From Cellulomonas soli (GTDB lineage Bacteria; Actinomycetota; Actinomycetes; Actinomycetales; Cellulomonadaceae): a DNA stretch of 64,000 nucleotides. The notes beneath the pieces were generated by a model. The model was given only the letters and a program-made list of their open reading frames with translations, was not told the DNA's origin and did no database searches. The translations under genes were made by a program, and so were the position numbers. Shown one piece after another: positions 50,217 to 58,891 of this stretch. Each line of letters opens with the position of its first letter. The stretch's first letter is position 1. The stretch covers positions 1,364,001-1,428,000 of the forward strand of contig NZ_JACBZJ010000001.1 of assembly GCF_013409305.1 (NCBI RefSeq). Direction: 5' to 3'.

Positions 50217-51542
50217 ATGGCGACCTCCCCCACGGCTCGCGTCAGTCCCGGCTTCGTCCTGCTCCTGTCCGCCCTCACGGCGATCGGCCCGTTCACCTTC
50301 GACACCTACCTCGCCGCGTTCCCGCGCATCGCGCAGGACCTCGACGCGCCCGCGGCGGCCGTCCAGCTGACCATCGCCGCCTCGCTCGCGGGCCTCGCGA
50401 TCGGGCAGCTGCTCATCGGCTCGCTGTCCGACGCGTTCGGACGTCGACGCCCGCTGCTCGTCGCACTCGGCGTGTACGTGCTCGCCTCGGTCGCGATCAT
50501 GCTGGTCGGCGACGTGCGGGCGTTCACCGCGCTGCGGTTCGTGCAGGGCTTCACGGCCGCGGCCGGCATGGTCCTGTCCATGGCCGTGGTCCGCGACCGG
50601 TACTCCGGCATCGCGGTGTCCAAGGTGCTCGCCCGGCTCATGCTCGTCGTCGGCGTCGCCCCCGTGCTCGCCCCGACGATCGGCGCGCAGCTGCTCGCCG
50701 TGGGCTCGTGGCGGACGATCTTCGCGTTCCTCGCCGTCGTCGGCGCGACGCTTCTCGTCCTCGCCGCGGTCGCCCTGCCCGAGACCCTGCCCGCCGAGCG
50801 TCGCCGGACCGGCGGGACCCGCGCCGCGCTGCGCACCTACGGGGACCTGCTCACCGACCTGCCGTTCCTCGGCCTGGCGCTCCTCTCGGCGTTCTACCTC
50901 GGCTCGATGTTCACCTACGTGGCCGCGTCGACCTTCGTGCTCCAGGACGGGTTCGGGCTCGACGCGCAGCAGTTCGGCCTGGTGTTCGCCGCCGGAGCGG
51001 TGTCGATCACCGCCGGGACGCAGGTCAACGGGGCGCTCGTCGGGCGGTTCCGGCCCGAGCAGATCCTGTCCGCGGCGGTCGCGGTCGGCGTCGTGCTCTC
51101 GCTCGCACTGCTCGCCGTCGCGGTCGCCGGGGCGGGGTTCTGGCCGGTCACGGTGCTGCTCGTGCTCACGCTCGGCACCGCCGGGTTCGTCATGCCGTCC
51201 GCCCCGGCCATCGCGCTCGACGCGAACCCGCACCGCGCCGGCTCGGCCGCGGCGCTGCTGGGTGCGCTGCAGTTCGGGCTCGGTGCGGTCATCGCTCCGC
51301 TGACGTCCCTCGATGGGGAGCCGACCGCCGTCTCGATGGCCGCGGTCATGGCCGGCGTGATCGCGGTCGCCGGCCTGCTGCTGCTCGCGCTCCGGCGGAC
51401 CTGGCGGACCACCGAGGGGGCGGGACGGATCGAGGCCGCGCAGGTCGACGGCGCCGAGGTCGCGGACGCCGCGCGCGTCGCTGATCAGCACGAACCCGTG
51501 GCGGCCGGCACGCTCGCGCACGGCCCCGCCGACGGCCGCTGA
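50217..51542 (+). CDS. MFS multidrug efflux transporter (Bcr/CflA type)
   Basis: 441 residues, twelve membrane helices. Landmarks include LLSALTAIGPFTFDTYLAAF (helix 1), GQLLIGSLSDAFGRRRPLLV (motif A, about 62-81) and QGFTAAAGMVLSMAVVRDRY (motif C region). A Pro/Ala-free hydrophilic tail of about 45 residues follows helix 12. Family members export drugs such as bicyclomycin, chloramphenicol or sulphonamides. It lies 71 bp downstream of the ABC permease and may belong to the same TetR-controlled group, though a promoter could sit in the gap. Confidence 0.88.
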   Translation: MATSPTARVSPGFVLLLSALTAIGPFTFDTYLAAFPRIAQDLDAPAAAVQLTIAASLAGLAIGQLLIGSLSDAFGRRRPLLVALGVYVLASVAIMLVGDVRAFTALRFVQGFTAAAGMVLSMAVVRDRYSGIAVSKVLARLMLVVGVAPVLAPTIGAQLLAVGSWRTIFAFLAVVGATLLVLAAVALPETLPAERRRTGGTRAALRTYGDLLTDLPFLGLALLSAFYLGSMFTYVAASTFVLQDGFGLDAQQFGLVFAAGAVSITAGTQVNGALVGRFRPEQILSAAVAVGVVLSLALLAVAVAGAGFWPVTVLLVLTLGTAGFVMPSAPAIALDANPHRAGSAAALLGALQFGLGAVIAPLTSLDGEPTAVSMAAVMAGVIAVAGLLLLALRRTWRTTEGAGRIEAAQVDGAEVADAARVADQHEPVAAGTLAHGPADGR

Positions 51543-51662
51543 GCACGCGTCCCGACCCCTGACCCGGGCGATCGGATGCTGAGCGCCCGCTGTGGCGGAG
51601 AGCGAGCCGCGGACCTAGCCTGACGCCAAACGCGTAGGTGCGCGCACGGCGAAGGACGCACG

Positions 51663-52079
51663 ATGGTGTGGGTTGCGCTCTGTCTGACCTTCCTGGTCCC
51701 GGCGCTCGTCATGATGCTCTTCTGGTCGCTGTTCCCGACCCCGGACGAGACGCCGCGCTGGCGCACGGCCCTGGCCGGTCGGCTCGACAGGCTCGCCCGG
51801 CGGCTGCGTCGCGAGCGGCACGTGTCGATCGACCCGTTCCTCGCCCTGCACGTGCAGGAACGTCTGGGTGCGGTCGCGGACCACGTGCAGGAGCTCGAGC
51901 GCGACCCGCACACCTGGGCCCTCGCCGAGCGGGTCATCGCCTCGCAGCTCGCGTACGACCAGCTGCTCGCCGAGGCCTGCCGGATGGCCGGCGTCGAGGT
52001 GCAGCCGCACGCGAAGGGTGACCCGGCCGAGCGCTTCCGCGAGGAGGTCGAGCTCGCCTCACGCGGCTGGGCGTGGTGA
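51663..52079 (+). CDS. Hypothetical protein with an N-terminal membrane helix
   Basis: 138 residues, not recognised. An N-terminal helix (VALCLTFLVPALVMMLFW) is followed by a basic linker (RLDRLARRLRRERH) and an alpha-helical cytoplasmic domain with LHVQERLGAVADHVQELERD and ERVIASQLAYDQLLAEA. GAAGGA precedes the ATG. The 3' end overlaps the convergent antiporter gene by 21 bp. Confidence 0.6.
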   Translation: MVWVALCLTFLVPALVMMLFWSLFPTPDETPRWRTALAGRLDRLARRLRRERHVSIDPFLALHVQERLGAVADHVQELERDPHTWALAERVIASQLAYDQLLAEACRMAGVEVQPHAKGDPAERFREEVELASRGWAW

Positions 52080-53222
52080 CCGGCCGCCGAGAACGCCCGC
52101 GACCAGGGGGTTGATCACGACCGACAGCAGGCCGGCACCCACCAGCGCGGTCGCTACACGGTCCGTCATCGCCCCGTCGTTGACAGCGAGCTCCGTCAGT
52201 GCGACGAGCAGCGGCAACGTCGTCGCCCCGTACAGGGCGGTCCGCGCACGGTCGACCCGGCCCAGCTCGCGCTGGAACAGCACGATGAGCGGCCCTCCGC
52301 GCACGACGAGCAGCAGGAGCCACAGGAGGATCGGCAGCCACGGCTCGCGGACCATGGCGGTCACGTCCAGGCCCATGCCCGAGCTCACGAAGAACACCGG
52401 TACGAACACCCCCCACGCGACGACCTCGAGCTTGCCCTCAAGCCGTTCGACATCACCCGGCGCCCACTGCCGCAGCACCATGCCACCGAGGAAGGCGCCG
52501 AGCACCGCGTCGAACCCGAGAGCCACCGTCGCCGCGAGCAGACCGGTGAGCAGCACCATCGTCAGGCGGACCGTGCTCTGCGCCGTGCCGTGCTCGGCCA
52601 CGCGCAGCAGCCGGCCCGTCACGGGCAGGCGGATCCGGCTCGGCAGGACGGCCAACGCCGCGATGGCCAGCGCGAACAGGGCGAGCAGCACCGCGGTGAC
52701 CCCGCCGCGACGGGCACCCAGGAGCACCGCCATCGCCACGATCGGCCCCAGCTCGCCGAACGCGCCCACCGCGAGCGCCACCCGGCCTAGCGGACCCTTG
52801 AGCTGCCCGGCGTCCTTGAGGATGGGCAGGACGACCCCCAACGCGGTGGTCGTCAGCGCGATCGCCCCGGCGAGCGCGCCCTCCTGCAACCCGGTCCCAG
52901 TGACCGCGCCGACCAGCGCGAGCGCGAACAGGAACGACGTGCCCCACGCGGCACCGGAGAGGCGTCCGACGCGGTCGCGCAGCGCGGCGGGCTCCAGCTC
53001 GTAACCGGCGAGGAGGAACAGGAACCCCAGGCCGAGGTCCGACAGCGTCACGACCTCCTCGGGGCTCGAGAGCCCCCAGCCGTGCGGCCCGATGGCCACA
53101 CCGCCCACGAGCAGCAGGACCACCTGCGGGACGCGCGCGGAGCGAGGTAGGAGGCCAGCCACGAGCACGGCCAGGAGCGCCACGACGAAGACGGGGAGCA
53201 AGGGTGCGTACGGGTCCGTCAA
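52059..53222 (-). CDS. Kef/CPA2-type cation:proton antiporter
   Basis: 387 residues with about twelve to thirteen membrane helices and no regulatory TrkA-N domain. Typical segments are VPQVVLLLVGGVAIGPHGWG (about 27-46), LGFLFLLAGYELEP (about 60-73) and FDAVLGAFLGGMVLRQWAPG (about 225). TTG 53222 is chosen because AGGAGG lies 6 bases upstream and the protein then starts MTDPYAPLLPVFVVALLA. Probably exchanges K+ or Na+ for H+. Confidence 0.88.
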   Translation of the reverse strand: MTDPYAPLLPVFVVALLAVLVAGLLPRSARVPQVVLLLVGGVAIGPHGWGLSSPEEVVTLSDLGLGFLFLLAGYELEPAALRDRVGRLSGAAWGTSFLFALALVGAVTGTGLQEGALAGAIALTTTALGVVLPILKDAGQLKGPLGRVALAVGAFGELGPIVAMAVLLGARRGGVTAVLLALFALAIAALAVLPSRIRLPVTGRLLRVAEHGTAQSTVRLTMVLLTGLLAATVALGFDAVLGAFLGGMVLRQWAPGDVERLEGKLEVVAWGVFVPVFFVSSGMGLDVTAMVREPWLPILLWLLLLVVRGGPLIVLFQRELGRVDRARTALYGATTLPLLVALTELAVNDGAMTDRVATALVGAGLLSVVINPLVAGVLGGRSPRPAA

Positions 53223-53338
53223 GGGATGCCTCCTGCGCGCCCGGGTCGTCAACCAGGGCACTGGTCGGCGCCGAGCCTGGTGCGTCCACGCTAGCGACGG
53301 CCGACCGGCGCGACCTGCGACGACGCGCCCGACCTCCA

Positions 53339-53360
53339 CCGGACCGATCCACGGGTCCGG
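53339..53360 (-). terminator. Hairpin after sbcC
   Basis: CCGGACC (53339-53345) and GGTCCGG (53354-53360) form a 7-bp stem with an 8-nt loop, 20 bp after the sbcC stop on the minus strand. Confidence 0.5.
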
Positions 53361-53379
53361 GGACGCACCGAGCAGGTGG

Positions 53380-56300
53380 TCAGGACGCGAGGACCCGCAG
53401 CGTGCTCGGGCCTGCCGCGGTCGGGCGCACCTCGATGCGGTCCGCGATCGCCTGCTTGAGGGTCTCCACGTGCGAGACCAGCCCGACGACCCGCCCGCCC
53501 GCCCGCAGCCGGCCCAGCTCGACGAGCACCTGGTCGAGCACGTGCGGGTCGAGCGAGCCGAACCCCTCGTCGACGAACAAGGTGCCCAGGTCGATCCCGC
53601 CGGCCTCCGCGGTCACCACGTCGGCCATGCCGAGCGCGAGGCACAACGACACGTAGAACGTCTCGCCGCCGGACAGCGTGCGGGGATCGCGAGGCTGCTC
53701 GGTGCGATGGTCGACGACCCGCATCGCCAGTCCGGTCGCCCGGGCCCGCACGTCCTCCTTCTCGTCTGAGCGGACCAGCTCGTAGCGACCGTCCGACATC
53801 GTGAGCAGCCGGTCATTGGCTGCCGCGACGACGTCCTCGAACCGCCTGACCAGCACGTACGTCGCGAGAGACAGGTGGCGGGCGTTGTCGCCCCCGGTGC
53901 CGGCGGCCAACGTGGCCAGGCGCGCGACGGGTGCCCCTGCGGCGATCGCGCGACCGAGCGCATCGGCGTCCGCGAGCACGGCCGTGGCCGCCGCGCGGGC
54001 CCCCGCAGCCCGGTCGGTGGCCGTCCGTGCGAGCGCCGCCGCCTGCTGCGCCGTCTGCCGGGCGACCGCCTCTGCCGCGCGGGCGCCCTCGACGTCGGCC
54101 TCGGCGTCCTCCGGTAGCGCTGCGACGTCCGGCTCGGCCAGCCCTGCGGTCACCGCGGCCACGGCCGCGACGTGCTCGGCGACCTGCCGTTCGAGCGTCG
54201 TCAGCAGCGGGCCGTCGAGGTGTGCGTCCCGCGCCGCCTCGGCGTGCGGGAACCCGTGGGCGTCGAGCGCGAGTGCCAGCTCGGCGCCGCGCCGGGTGTC
54301 GTCGTCGTGGGCGGAGACCAGGTCCGCGAGCGCGTCGAGCAGGTCCTGCGCGGCTGCGACACGCTCGACCAGCTCACCGTGCCGGGCGGCGACCGTCGGG
54401 TGCGGGCCGCGGGCCTCCACGACCTCCGCCTCGTGCTCGTCGAGCGCCGCGACCTGCGCGTCGAGGGCGGCCTCGGCGGCAGCGAGCGCGGTGGCCGTCG
54501 CCGTGCGCTCGGACTGTCGGACGGTGGTCGACGCGTCGAACGCGGCGAGGTCGACGTCGAGCCGGGCGACCTCGTCGACCGCCTGCCGGGCGGCGTCGAG
54601 CGCACCCTGCGCGGCCACGAGGTGCGTACGGGCCCGATCGACGCGGTCCGCGCCGTCGACCGACCCGACAGGTGAGGCGGCGACCTGGTCCAGCAGCACG
54701 TGCAGCCGCTCCGCCCAGCGGGTCGCGGCCTCGGCTGCGGCGGTCAGCCCGGCCTCGGCGGCGGCACGTGCCTGCTCGGCGAGGTCCACGTCGGCGGCCT
54801 GCACGTGGTCGGCACCGACGACGGCCTTCGCCAGGTGCTCGGTCGCCCCGCACACCGGGCACGGGTCACCGTCGACCAGCACGGACGCGAGCTCACCGGC
54901 GAGCCCGGCGATCCGGGCCGTGCGCAGCGTCCGCTCGTGATCGACGGCCGCGGTGGCGAGCGTGACGGCACGGGTCCGCGCGGCGTCGGCACGTTCGTGC
55001 TCGCGGCGCGCGGCGTCCAGGTCCTCGACGACCTGCACGGTCGCCCCTGCGGCGGCGAGGGCGGCCTCGTGCTCCCCGACCCGCGCGGCGGCGGTGCGGG
55101 CCACGGCGAGCGCGTCGACGAGCGCGCCACGGGCCTGCGGGCGCTCGGCGAGCCACGCGTCGTGCAGGGCCAGCAGGGCGTGCGTGTCCTCGATGGCGTC
55201 CCGGGCGGCGCGCACCCGGTGACGCTCGGCGTCGAGCCCGGCCTCCACGTCGACCGCACGTCGCAGCGTCGCCACGGTCCCGACGGTGAGGTCTCTGTCG
55301 TGCTCGAGCGCCGCCCGCGGCGCGGTCAGGTCGCCACCGTCGGACGGCAGGTCGCCCACCAGGGAGGCCAGGTCGGCGGGTGCGGCGTCGATCGCGGCAC
55401 GGACCGCCTTGTGCGCGGCGCCCACGGCGGTCCGGGCGGTGTCGGCCCCGGTGAGCAGCGGGCCGACCGTGCGCGCCGCGTGCGCGCGTGCCAGCCGTGC
55501 GACGGCCGCACGGTGCTCGTCCGCGGCGGCGTCCAGCGCGGCCCGGTCCTGCCGCAAGGCGTGCCGACGGGTCAGGACGGCGGCACGGGCGCTCTCCTCG
55601 TCCAGGCGGGTGCGGGCGGCTGCGACGACCTGCTCGGCGAGCGCGGCGACGTCGGACGCCTGCGCGGCCTGCTCGTCGAGCACCGCGACCCGTGCCGTCA
55701 CGACCGTGTGGATGCCGAGCCCGGCGTCGGCCACGTCGGCCGACCCCGCCGTGACTCCTGCTGCGGCGGTGCGCAGCTCGTCGGCCTCGACGTCCTCCCA
55801 GCGGGCGGCGCCGATCAGGTGCGCGACCGACCGGTCGAGCGCGGCACGCCCGGCCTCGACCGCGCGGTCGTGCTCCCGGCGCATCTCGGCGAGCCGCACC
55901 TGCAGCCGCTCGTAGACCTCGGTGCCGAAGATCTTCTGCAGGAGCCCGCGGCGGTCCTCCGGGTTGGCACGCAGGAACCGGGCGAACTCGCCCTGCGGCA
56001 GCACGATGGTCTGCACGAACTGCTGCCGGTCCAGCCCGACGAGCCGCTGGATCTCTGCGCCGACCTCGTCCAACCGGTTGCCCAGCGGGGTGCCGACAGC
56101 GTCGAGGACGTCCGGTCCGGCGCACGGGTCCACGTCGGTGGGCAGGCGCCAGGCCTTCACGGTGGCCTGCGCGGTCGTCGTGCCCGAGCCGCGCTTCTTG
56201 GCGCGCTGGTACTGCGGGGTGCGCCGCACCCGGAACACCCCGGCGGGCACCTCGAACACCAGGTCGACGACCGACTCGATGTCGTCGGGCGCGTAGGCCG

Positions 56301-56502
56301 AGCGCAGCCGGTCCTCGCTGGCCTCGGCGGAGGCGACCTTGCCGTACAGCGCGAACACGATCGCGTCGATGAGGGTCGACTTGCCCGAGCCCGTCGGCCC
56401 CTCGAGCAGGAACAGCCCGGACGTGGCGAGCGCGTCGAAGTCGATCGTGTGCTCGTCGGCGAACGGCCCGACGGCGCGCAGGGTCAGGGACCGCAGGTGC
56501 AT
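53380..56502 (-). CDS. sbcC: SbcC, ATPase subunit of the SbcCD nuclease
   Basis: 1040 residues. Walker A GPTGSGKST is at 35-43, then FALYGKVASAEASEDRLRSA. The Q-loop region is LDRQQFVQTIVLPQGEFARF. Long Ala-rich coiled coils flank the zinc hook CPVCG (about 547). The signature LSGGETFYVSLCLALGMAD (about 935) and Walker B LFVDEGFGSLD (about 970) close the ATPase head. With SbcD it cuts hairpins and protein-blocked ends (Mre11-Rad50 counterpart). Starts 1 base inside the sbcD stop. Confidence 0.96.
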   Translation of the reverse strand: MHLRSLTLRAVGPFADEHTIDFDALATSGLFLLEGPTGSGKSTLIDAIVFALYGKVASAEASEDRLRSAYAPDDIESVVDLVFEVPAGVFRVRRTPQYQRAKKRGSGTTTAQATVKAWRLPTDVDPCAGPDVLDAVGTPLGNRLDEVGAEIQRLVGLDRQQFVQTIVLPQGEFARFLRANPEDRRGLLQKIFGTEVYERLQVRLAEMRREHDRAVEAGRAALDRSVAHLIGAARWEDVEADELRTAAAGVTAGSADVADAGLGIHTVVTARVAVLDEQAAQASDVAALAEQVVAAARTRLDEESARAAVLTRRHALRQDRAALDAAADEHRAAVARLARAHAARTVGPLLTGADTARTAVGAAHKAVRAAIDAAPADLASLVGDLPSDGGDLTAPRAALEHDRDLTVGTVATLRRAVDVEAGLDAERHRVRAARDAIEDTHALLALHDAWLAERPQARGALVDALAVARTAAARVGEHEAALAAAGATVQVVEDLDAARREHERADAARTRAVTLATAAVDHERTLRTARIAGLAGELASVLVDGDPCPVCGATEHLAKAVVGADHVQAADVDLAEQARAAAEAGLTAAAEAATRWAERLHVLLDQVAASPVGSVDGADRVDRARTHLVAAQGALDAARQAVDEVARLDVDLAAFDASTTVRQSERTATATALAAAEAALDAQVAALDEHEAEVVEARGPHPTVAARHGELVERVAAAQDLLDALADLVSAHDDDTRRGAELALALDAHGFPHAEAARDAHLDGPLLTTLERQVAEHVAAVAAVTAGLAEPDVAALPEDAEADVEGARAAEAVARQTAQQAAALARTATDRAAGARAAATAVLADADALGRAIAAGAPVARLATLAAGTGGDNARHLSLATYVLVRRFEDVVAAANDRLLTMSDGRYELVRSDEKEDVRARATGLAMRVVDHRTEQPRDPRTLSGGETFYVSLCLALGMADVVTAEAGGIDLGTLFVDEGFGSLDPHVLDQVLVELGRLRAGGRVVGLVSHVETLKQAIADRIEVRPTAAGPSTLRVLAS

Positions 56503-57686
56503 CAGGCGCTCCGCTCCGCGGCGGCCACGGACTCGTACGCGCGGCGCAGCACCGCGAGCTCGTCGGGGGTCGCCGCGGCCCCGGTGACGTGCGCGACGAA
56601 GTCCGCCGCCACGTCGAGCGGGTCCTGAGCGGCCGTGACGGCGGCCGCCCGTGACGGCTCCTCCGCTCCCCCGGCGGGCCGGTGCTGCACGACGAGCGCG
56701 TGCGGGAACCGGTCACGCACCCGGCGGAACAGGTCCGCGGGCCGGTGGGCGTCGGTGACCGTGACCCGCAGCCAGTCGTCGGTGTGCGCCTCGCCCGCGG
56801 CACCCAGCAGCGCGTCCAACGGGCCGCTCAGGTCGGCCAGCCGGCGGGGCACGGGTGCGGCGACCGTCTGCGTGCGGACCTCGGCGCCGGACAGGTCGAC
56901 CAGCACCGTCGACTTCGCGTGGTGCTGCTCGGAGAACGAGTACGCGAGCGGCGAGCCGCTGTACCGCAGCACGGTGCCGTCCGGCCCGCCGACCCGCTGC
57001 GGCCCGTGCAGGTGGCCGAGCGCCACGTAGTCGATCCCCTCGAACACCCCCGCGGGCACCTGGTCGACCCCGCCGACCCGGATGTCCCGCTCGGACTCGC
57101 TCGCGGCGCCGCCGACGACGAACGCATGCGCGGCGACCACGGTGCGCGGCCGGACGCCGCCGGACCCGCTCCGCACGGCCGCGTCGGCACGGATGCGGCG
57201 CACGGCCGCAGCGACCACGGCCTCGTGCGAGCGACGCAACGGCGGGGCGTCGGGGTCGGCCAGCTCGACACGGGCGAAGTCCGGGTCCAGGTACGGCACG
57301 CCGTACACCAGGACGTCACCGTCGGCCCTGTCGGAACCGGGCAGCACGACCGGCTCGGCCAGCCCGGCCACCCGGGTCCGCAGCCGCACCCGCTCGCGCA
57401 TGAGCGACGAGCCGAAGCCCAGCCGGGTCGCCGAGTCGTGGTTGCCCGAGGTCACGACGACGGTCGTCGTCTCCGACAGCCGTGCCAGCACCTCGGACAG
57501 CAGGGTCACGGCCTCGACGGGCGGGATCGCCCGGTCGTACACGTCACCGGCGACCACGACCGCGTCGACCCGCTCGGCCCGCACCAGCTCGACGAGGTGG
57601 TCCAGGAACGTCGCCTGGTGGTCCAGCAGGTCGACCCCGTGCAGCGTCCGGCCCAGGTGCCAGTCGGACGTGTGGATCAGCCGCAT
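56502..57686 (-). CDS. sbcD: SbcD, nuclease subunit of SbcCD
   Basis: 394 residues. The Mre11-like phosphodiesterase motifs are MRLIHTSDWHLGRTLHG (start, metal ligands Asp and His), VVVAGDVYDRAIPPVEAV, VVVTSGNHDSATRLGF and YVALGHLHGPQRVG. The capping domain follows. ATG 57686 is fixed by motif I. TGATG overlap with sbcC ensures paired synthesis. Confidence 0.96.
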   Translation of the reverse strand: MRLIHTSDWHLGRTLHGVDLLDHQATFLDHLVELVRAERVDAVVVAGDVYDRAIPPVEAVTLLSEVLARLSETTTVVVTSGNHDSATRLGFGSSLMRERVRLRTRVAGLAEPVVLPGSDRADGDVLVYGVPYLDPDFARVELADPDAPPLRRSHEAVVAAAVRRIRADAAVRSGSGGVRPRTVVAAHAFVVGGAASESERDIRVGGVDQVPAGVFEGIDYVALGHLHGPQRVGGPDGTVLRYSGSPLAYSFSEQHHAKSTVLVDLSGAEVRTQTVAAPVPRRLADLSGPLDALLGAAGEAHTDDWLRVTVTDAHRPADLFRRVRDRFPHALVVQHRPAGGAEEPSRAAAVTAAQDPLDVAADFVAHVTGAAATPDELAVLRRAYESVAAAERSA

Positions 57687-57750
57687 GCCACGGACGCTAG
57701 CCGAGGCCGCCCACAGCTCGCGGACGCGCGCCGACCCTCGGTCGACCCGG

Positions 57751-58209
57751 TCAGGCCAGGCCGTCGACCACCTGCGAGAGCGCCACCATCCCGACACCCA
57801 GGAGCACCGTGGTCACCACGAGCAGCACGCACGCGACCCGGAACCTGCGGTCGGCCACGGGGGCCTCGGACCTGCGGACCCCGCCGGAACCGGCGGCGAG
57901 CTGCGCCCACGCGCCGTACGGACCCGGGTCGTACGCGCCGAACGGCGTCGGCACGCACGTCGCATCGGCCGGCTCCCACCGCTCGGGCCCGGCGGGCGAC
58001 GTCGCCACCGTGCCGTCCGCGACGGGCAGCGTCGGCGCCACCGTCGGGACCTCGGTCTGGCGTGCCCCCGACGACCAGCGCGGCTGGGTCAGCGACTTCC
58101 ACCACGGCACCGGCGTCTGCCGGTACCACTCGGGCGAGGGCCGCGACCAGCCGAAGAAGGCCGAGAGCTCGCGGCGCCCGTCACCGCCTGCCGGTGGCTG
58201 CCCGCTCAC
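57751..58209 (-). CDS. Hypothetical tail-anchored protein
   Basis: 152 residues from GTG 58209, which overlaps the ybaK stop as GTGA. A Trp- and Pro-rich stretch (SAFFGWSRPSPEWYRQTPVP) and a disordered middle are followed by a C-terminal membrane helix, CVLLVVTTVLLGVGMVAL. Not recognised. Position in the ybaK-sbcDC run is its only context. Confidence 0.55.
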   Translation of the reverse strand: MSGQPPAGGDGRRELSAFFGWSRPSPEWYRQTPVPWWKSLTQPRWSSGARQTEVPTVAPTLPVADGTVATSPAGPERWEPADATCVPTPFGAYDPGPYGAWAQLAAGSGGVRRSEAPVADRRFRVACVLLVVTTVLLGVGMVALSQVVDGLA

Positions 58210-58712
58210 GCGTCGCCCTCCGGCTCGGTGACGTCGGCCAGCGTCGCGTCGAGCGCCCGCACCAGGTCGTCGCCGTGCACCGTGGCCGCGACGCCGTGCG
58301 CACCGGCACCGATCGACACCGTTCCGCCGGGCACGTGCGCGTCGACCACGACCGGCCACGCGCGCAGCGAGCCGAACGGTGTGATCGTCCCGCGCTCGTA
58401 GCCCGTGACCTCACGCGCGGTCCCGGCGTCGGGCATGGACAGCCGTGCCACCCCGAGCAGCGCGCGCAGCTTGGGCCACGCGATCGTGCGGCCGCCGGGC
58501 ACCAGGACGAACAGGAAGTCGTCGTCGCCGCGGCGCACCACGAGCGACTTCACGATCGCGCTCGGGTCCACCCCGCGGGCCGCAGCCGCCTCCGCCAACG
58601 AACGGACCGGACCGTGGCGGGTCACCTCGAACGGGATCTCGGACGCCTCGAGCGCGGCGACGGCACGCCGTTCGCCTTCGGTCACCTCGTGACCGGTCGT
58701 CTGCTCGCCCAT
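58206..58712 (-). CDS. YbaK/ProX-type aminoacyl-tRNA deacylase
   Basis: 168 residues. The family core is visible: VKSLVVRRGDDDFLFVLVPG (about 54-73, conserved Lys), then ARLSMPDAGTAREVTGYERG and a Gly-rich loop, ITPFGSLRAWPVVVDAHV. These enzymes hydrolyse mischarged Cys- or Ala-tRNA. ATG 58712 is chosen because an upstream start (58739) adds only a weak leader. Followed by a membrane protein with GTGA overlap. Confidence 0.88.
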   Translation of the reverse strand: MGEQTTGHEVTEGERRAVAALEASEIPFEVTRHGPVRSLAEAAAARGVDPSAIVKSLVVRRGDDDFLFVLVPGGRTIAWPKLRALLGVARLSMPDAGTAREVTGYERGTITPFGSLRAWPVVVDAHVPGGTVSIGAGAHGVAATVHGDDLVRALDATLADVTEPEGDA

Positions 58713-58891
58713 CCGGCCACTGTAGGGCGAAGCGGACAAGTCGTACCGCCGCTGGACCGTCTCTCACCCTCACCCGATGGGGTGCTCCGCCCGTTCGGGC
58801 GTACGTCGTCACCCGCAGACGGCGGCCATCGGCCTCGGGTGCTCCATATCCAGGCGCGGGTCGCGGCGGAGGCCTGAGAGGATCGGGGGTC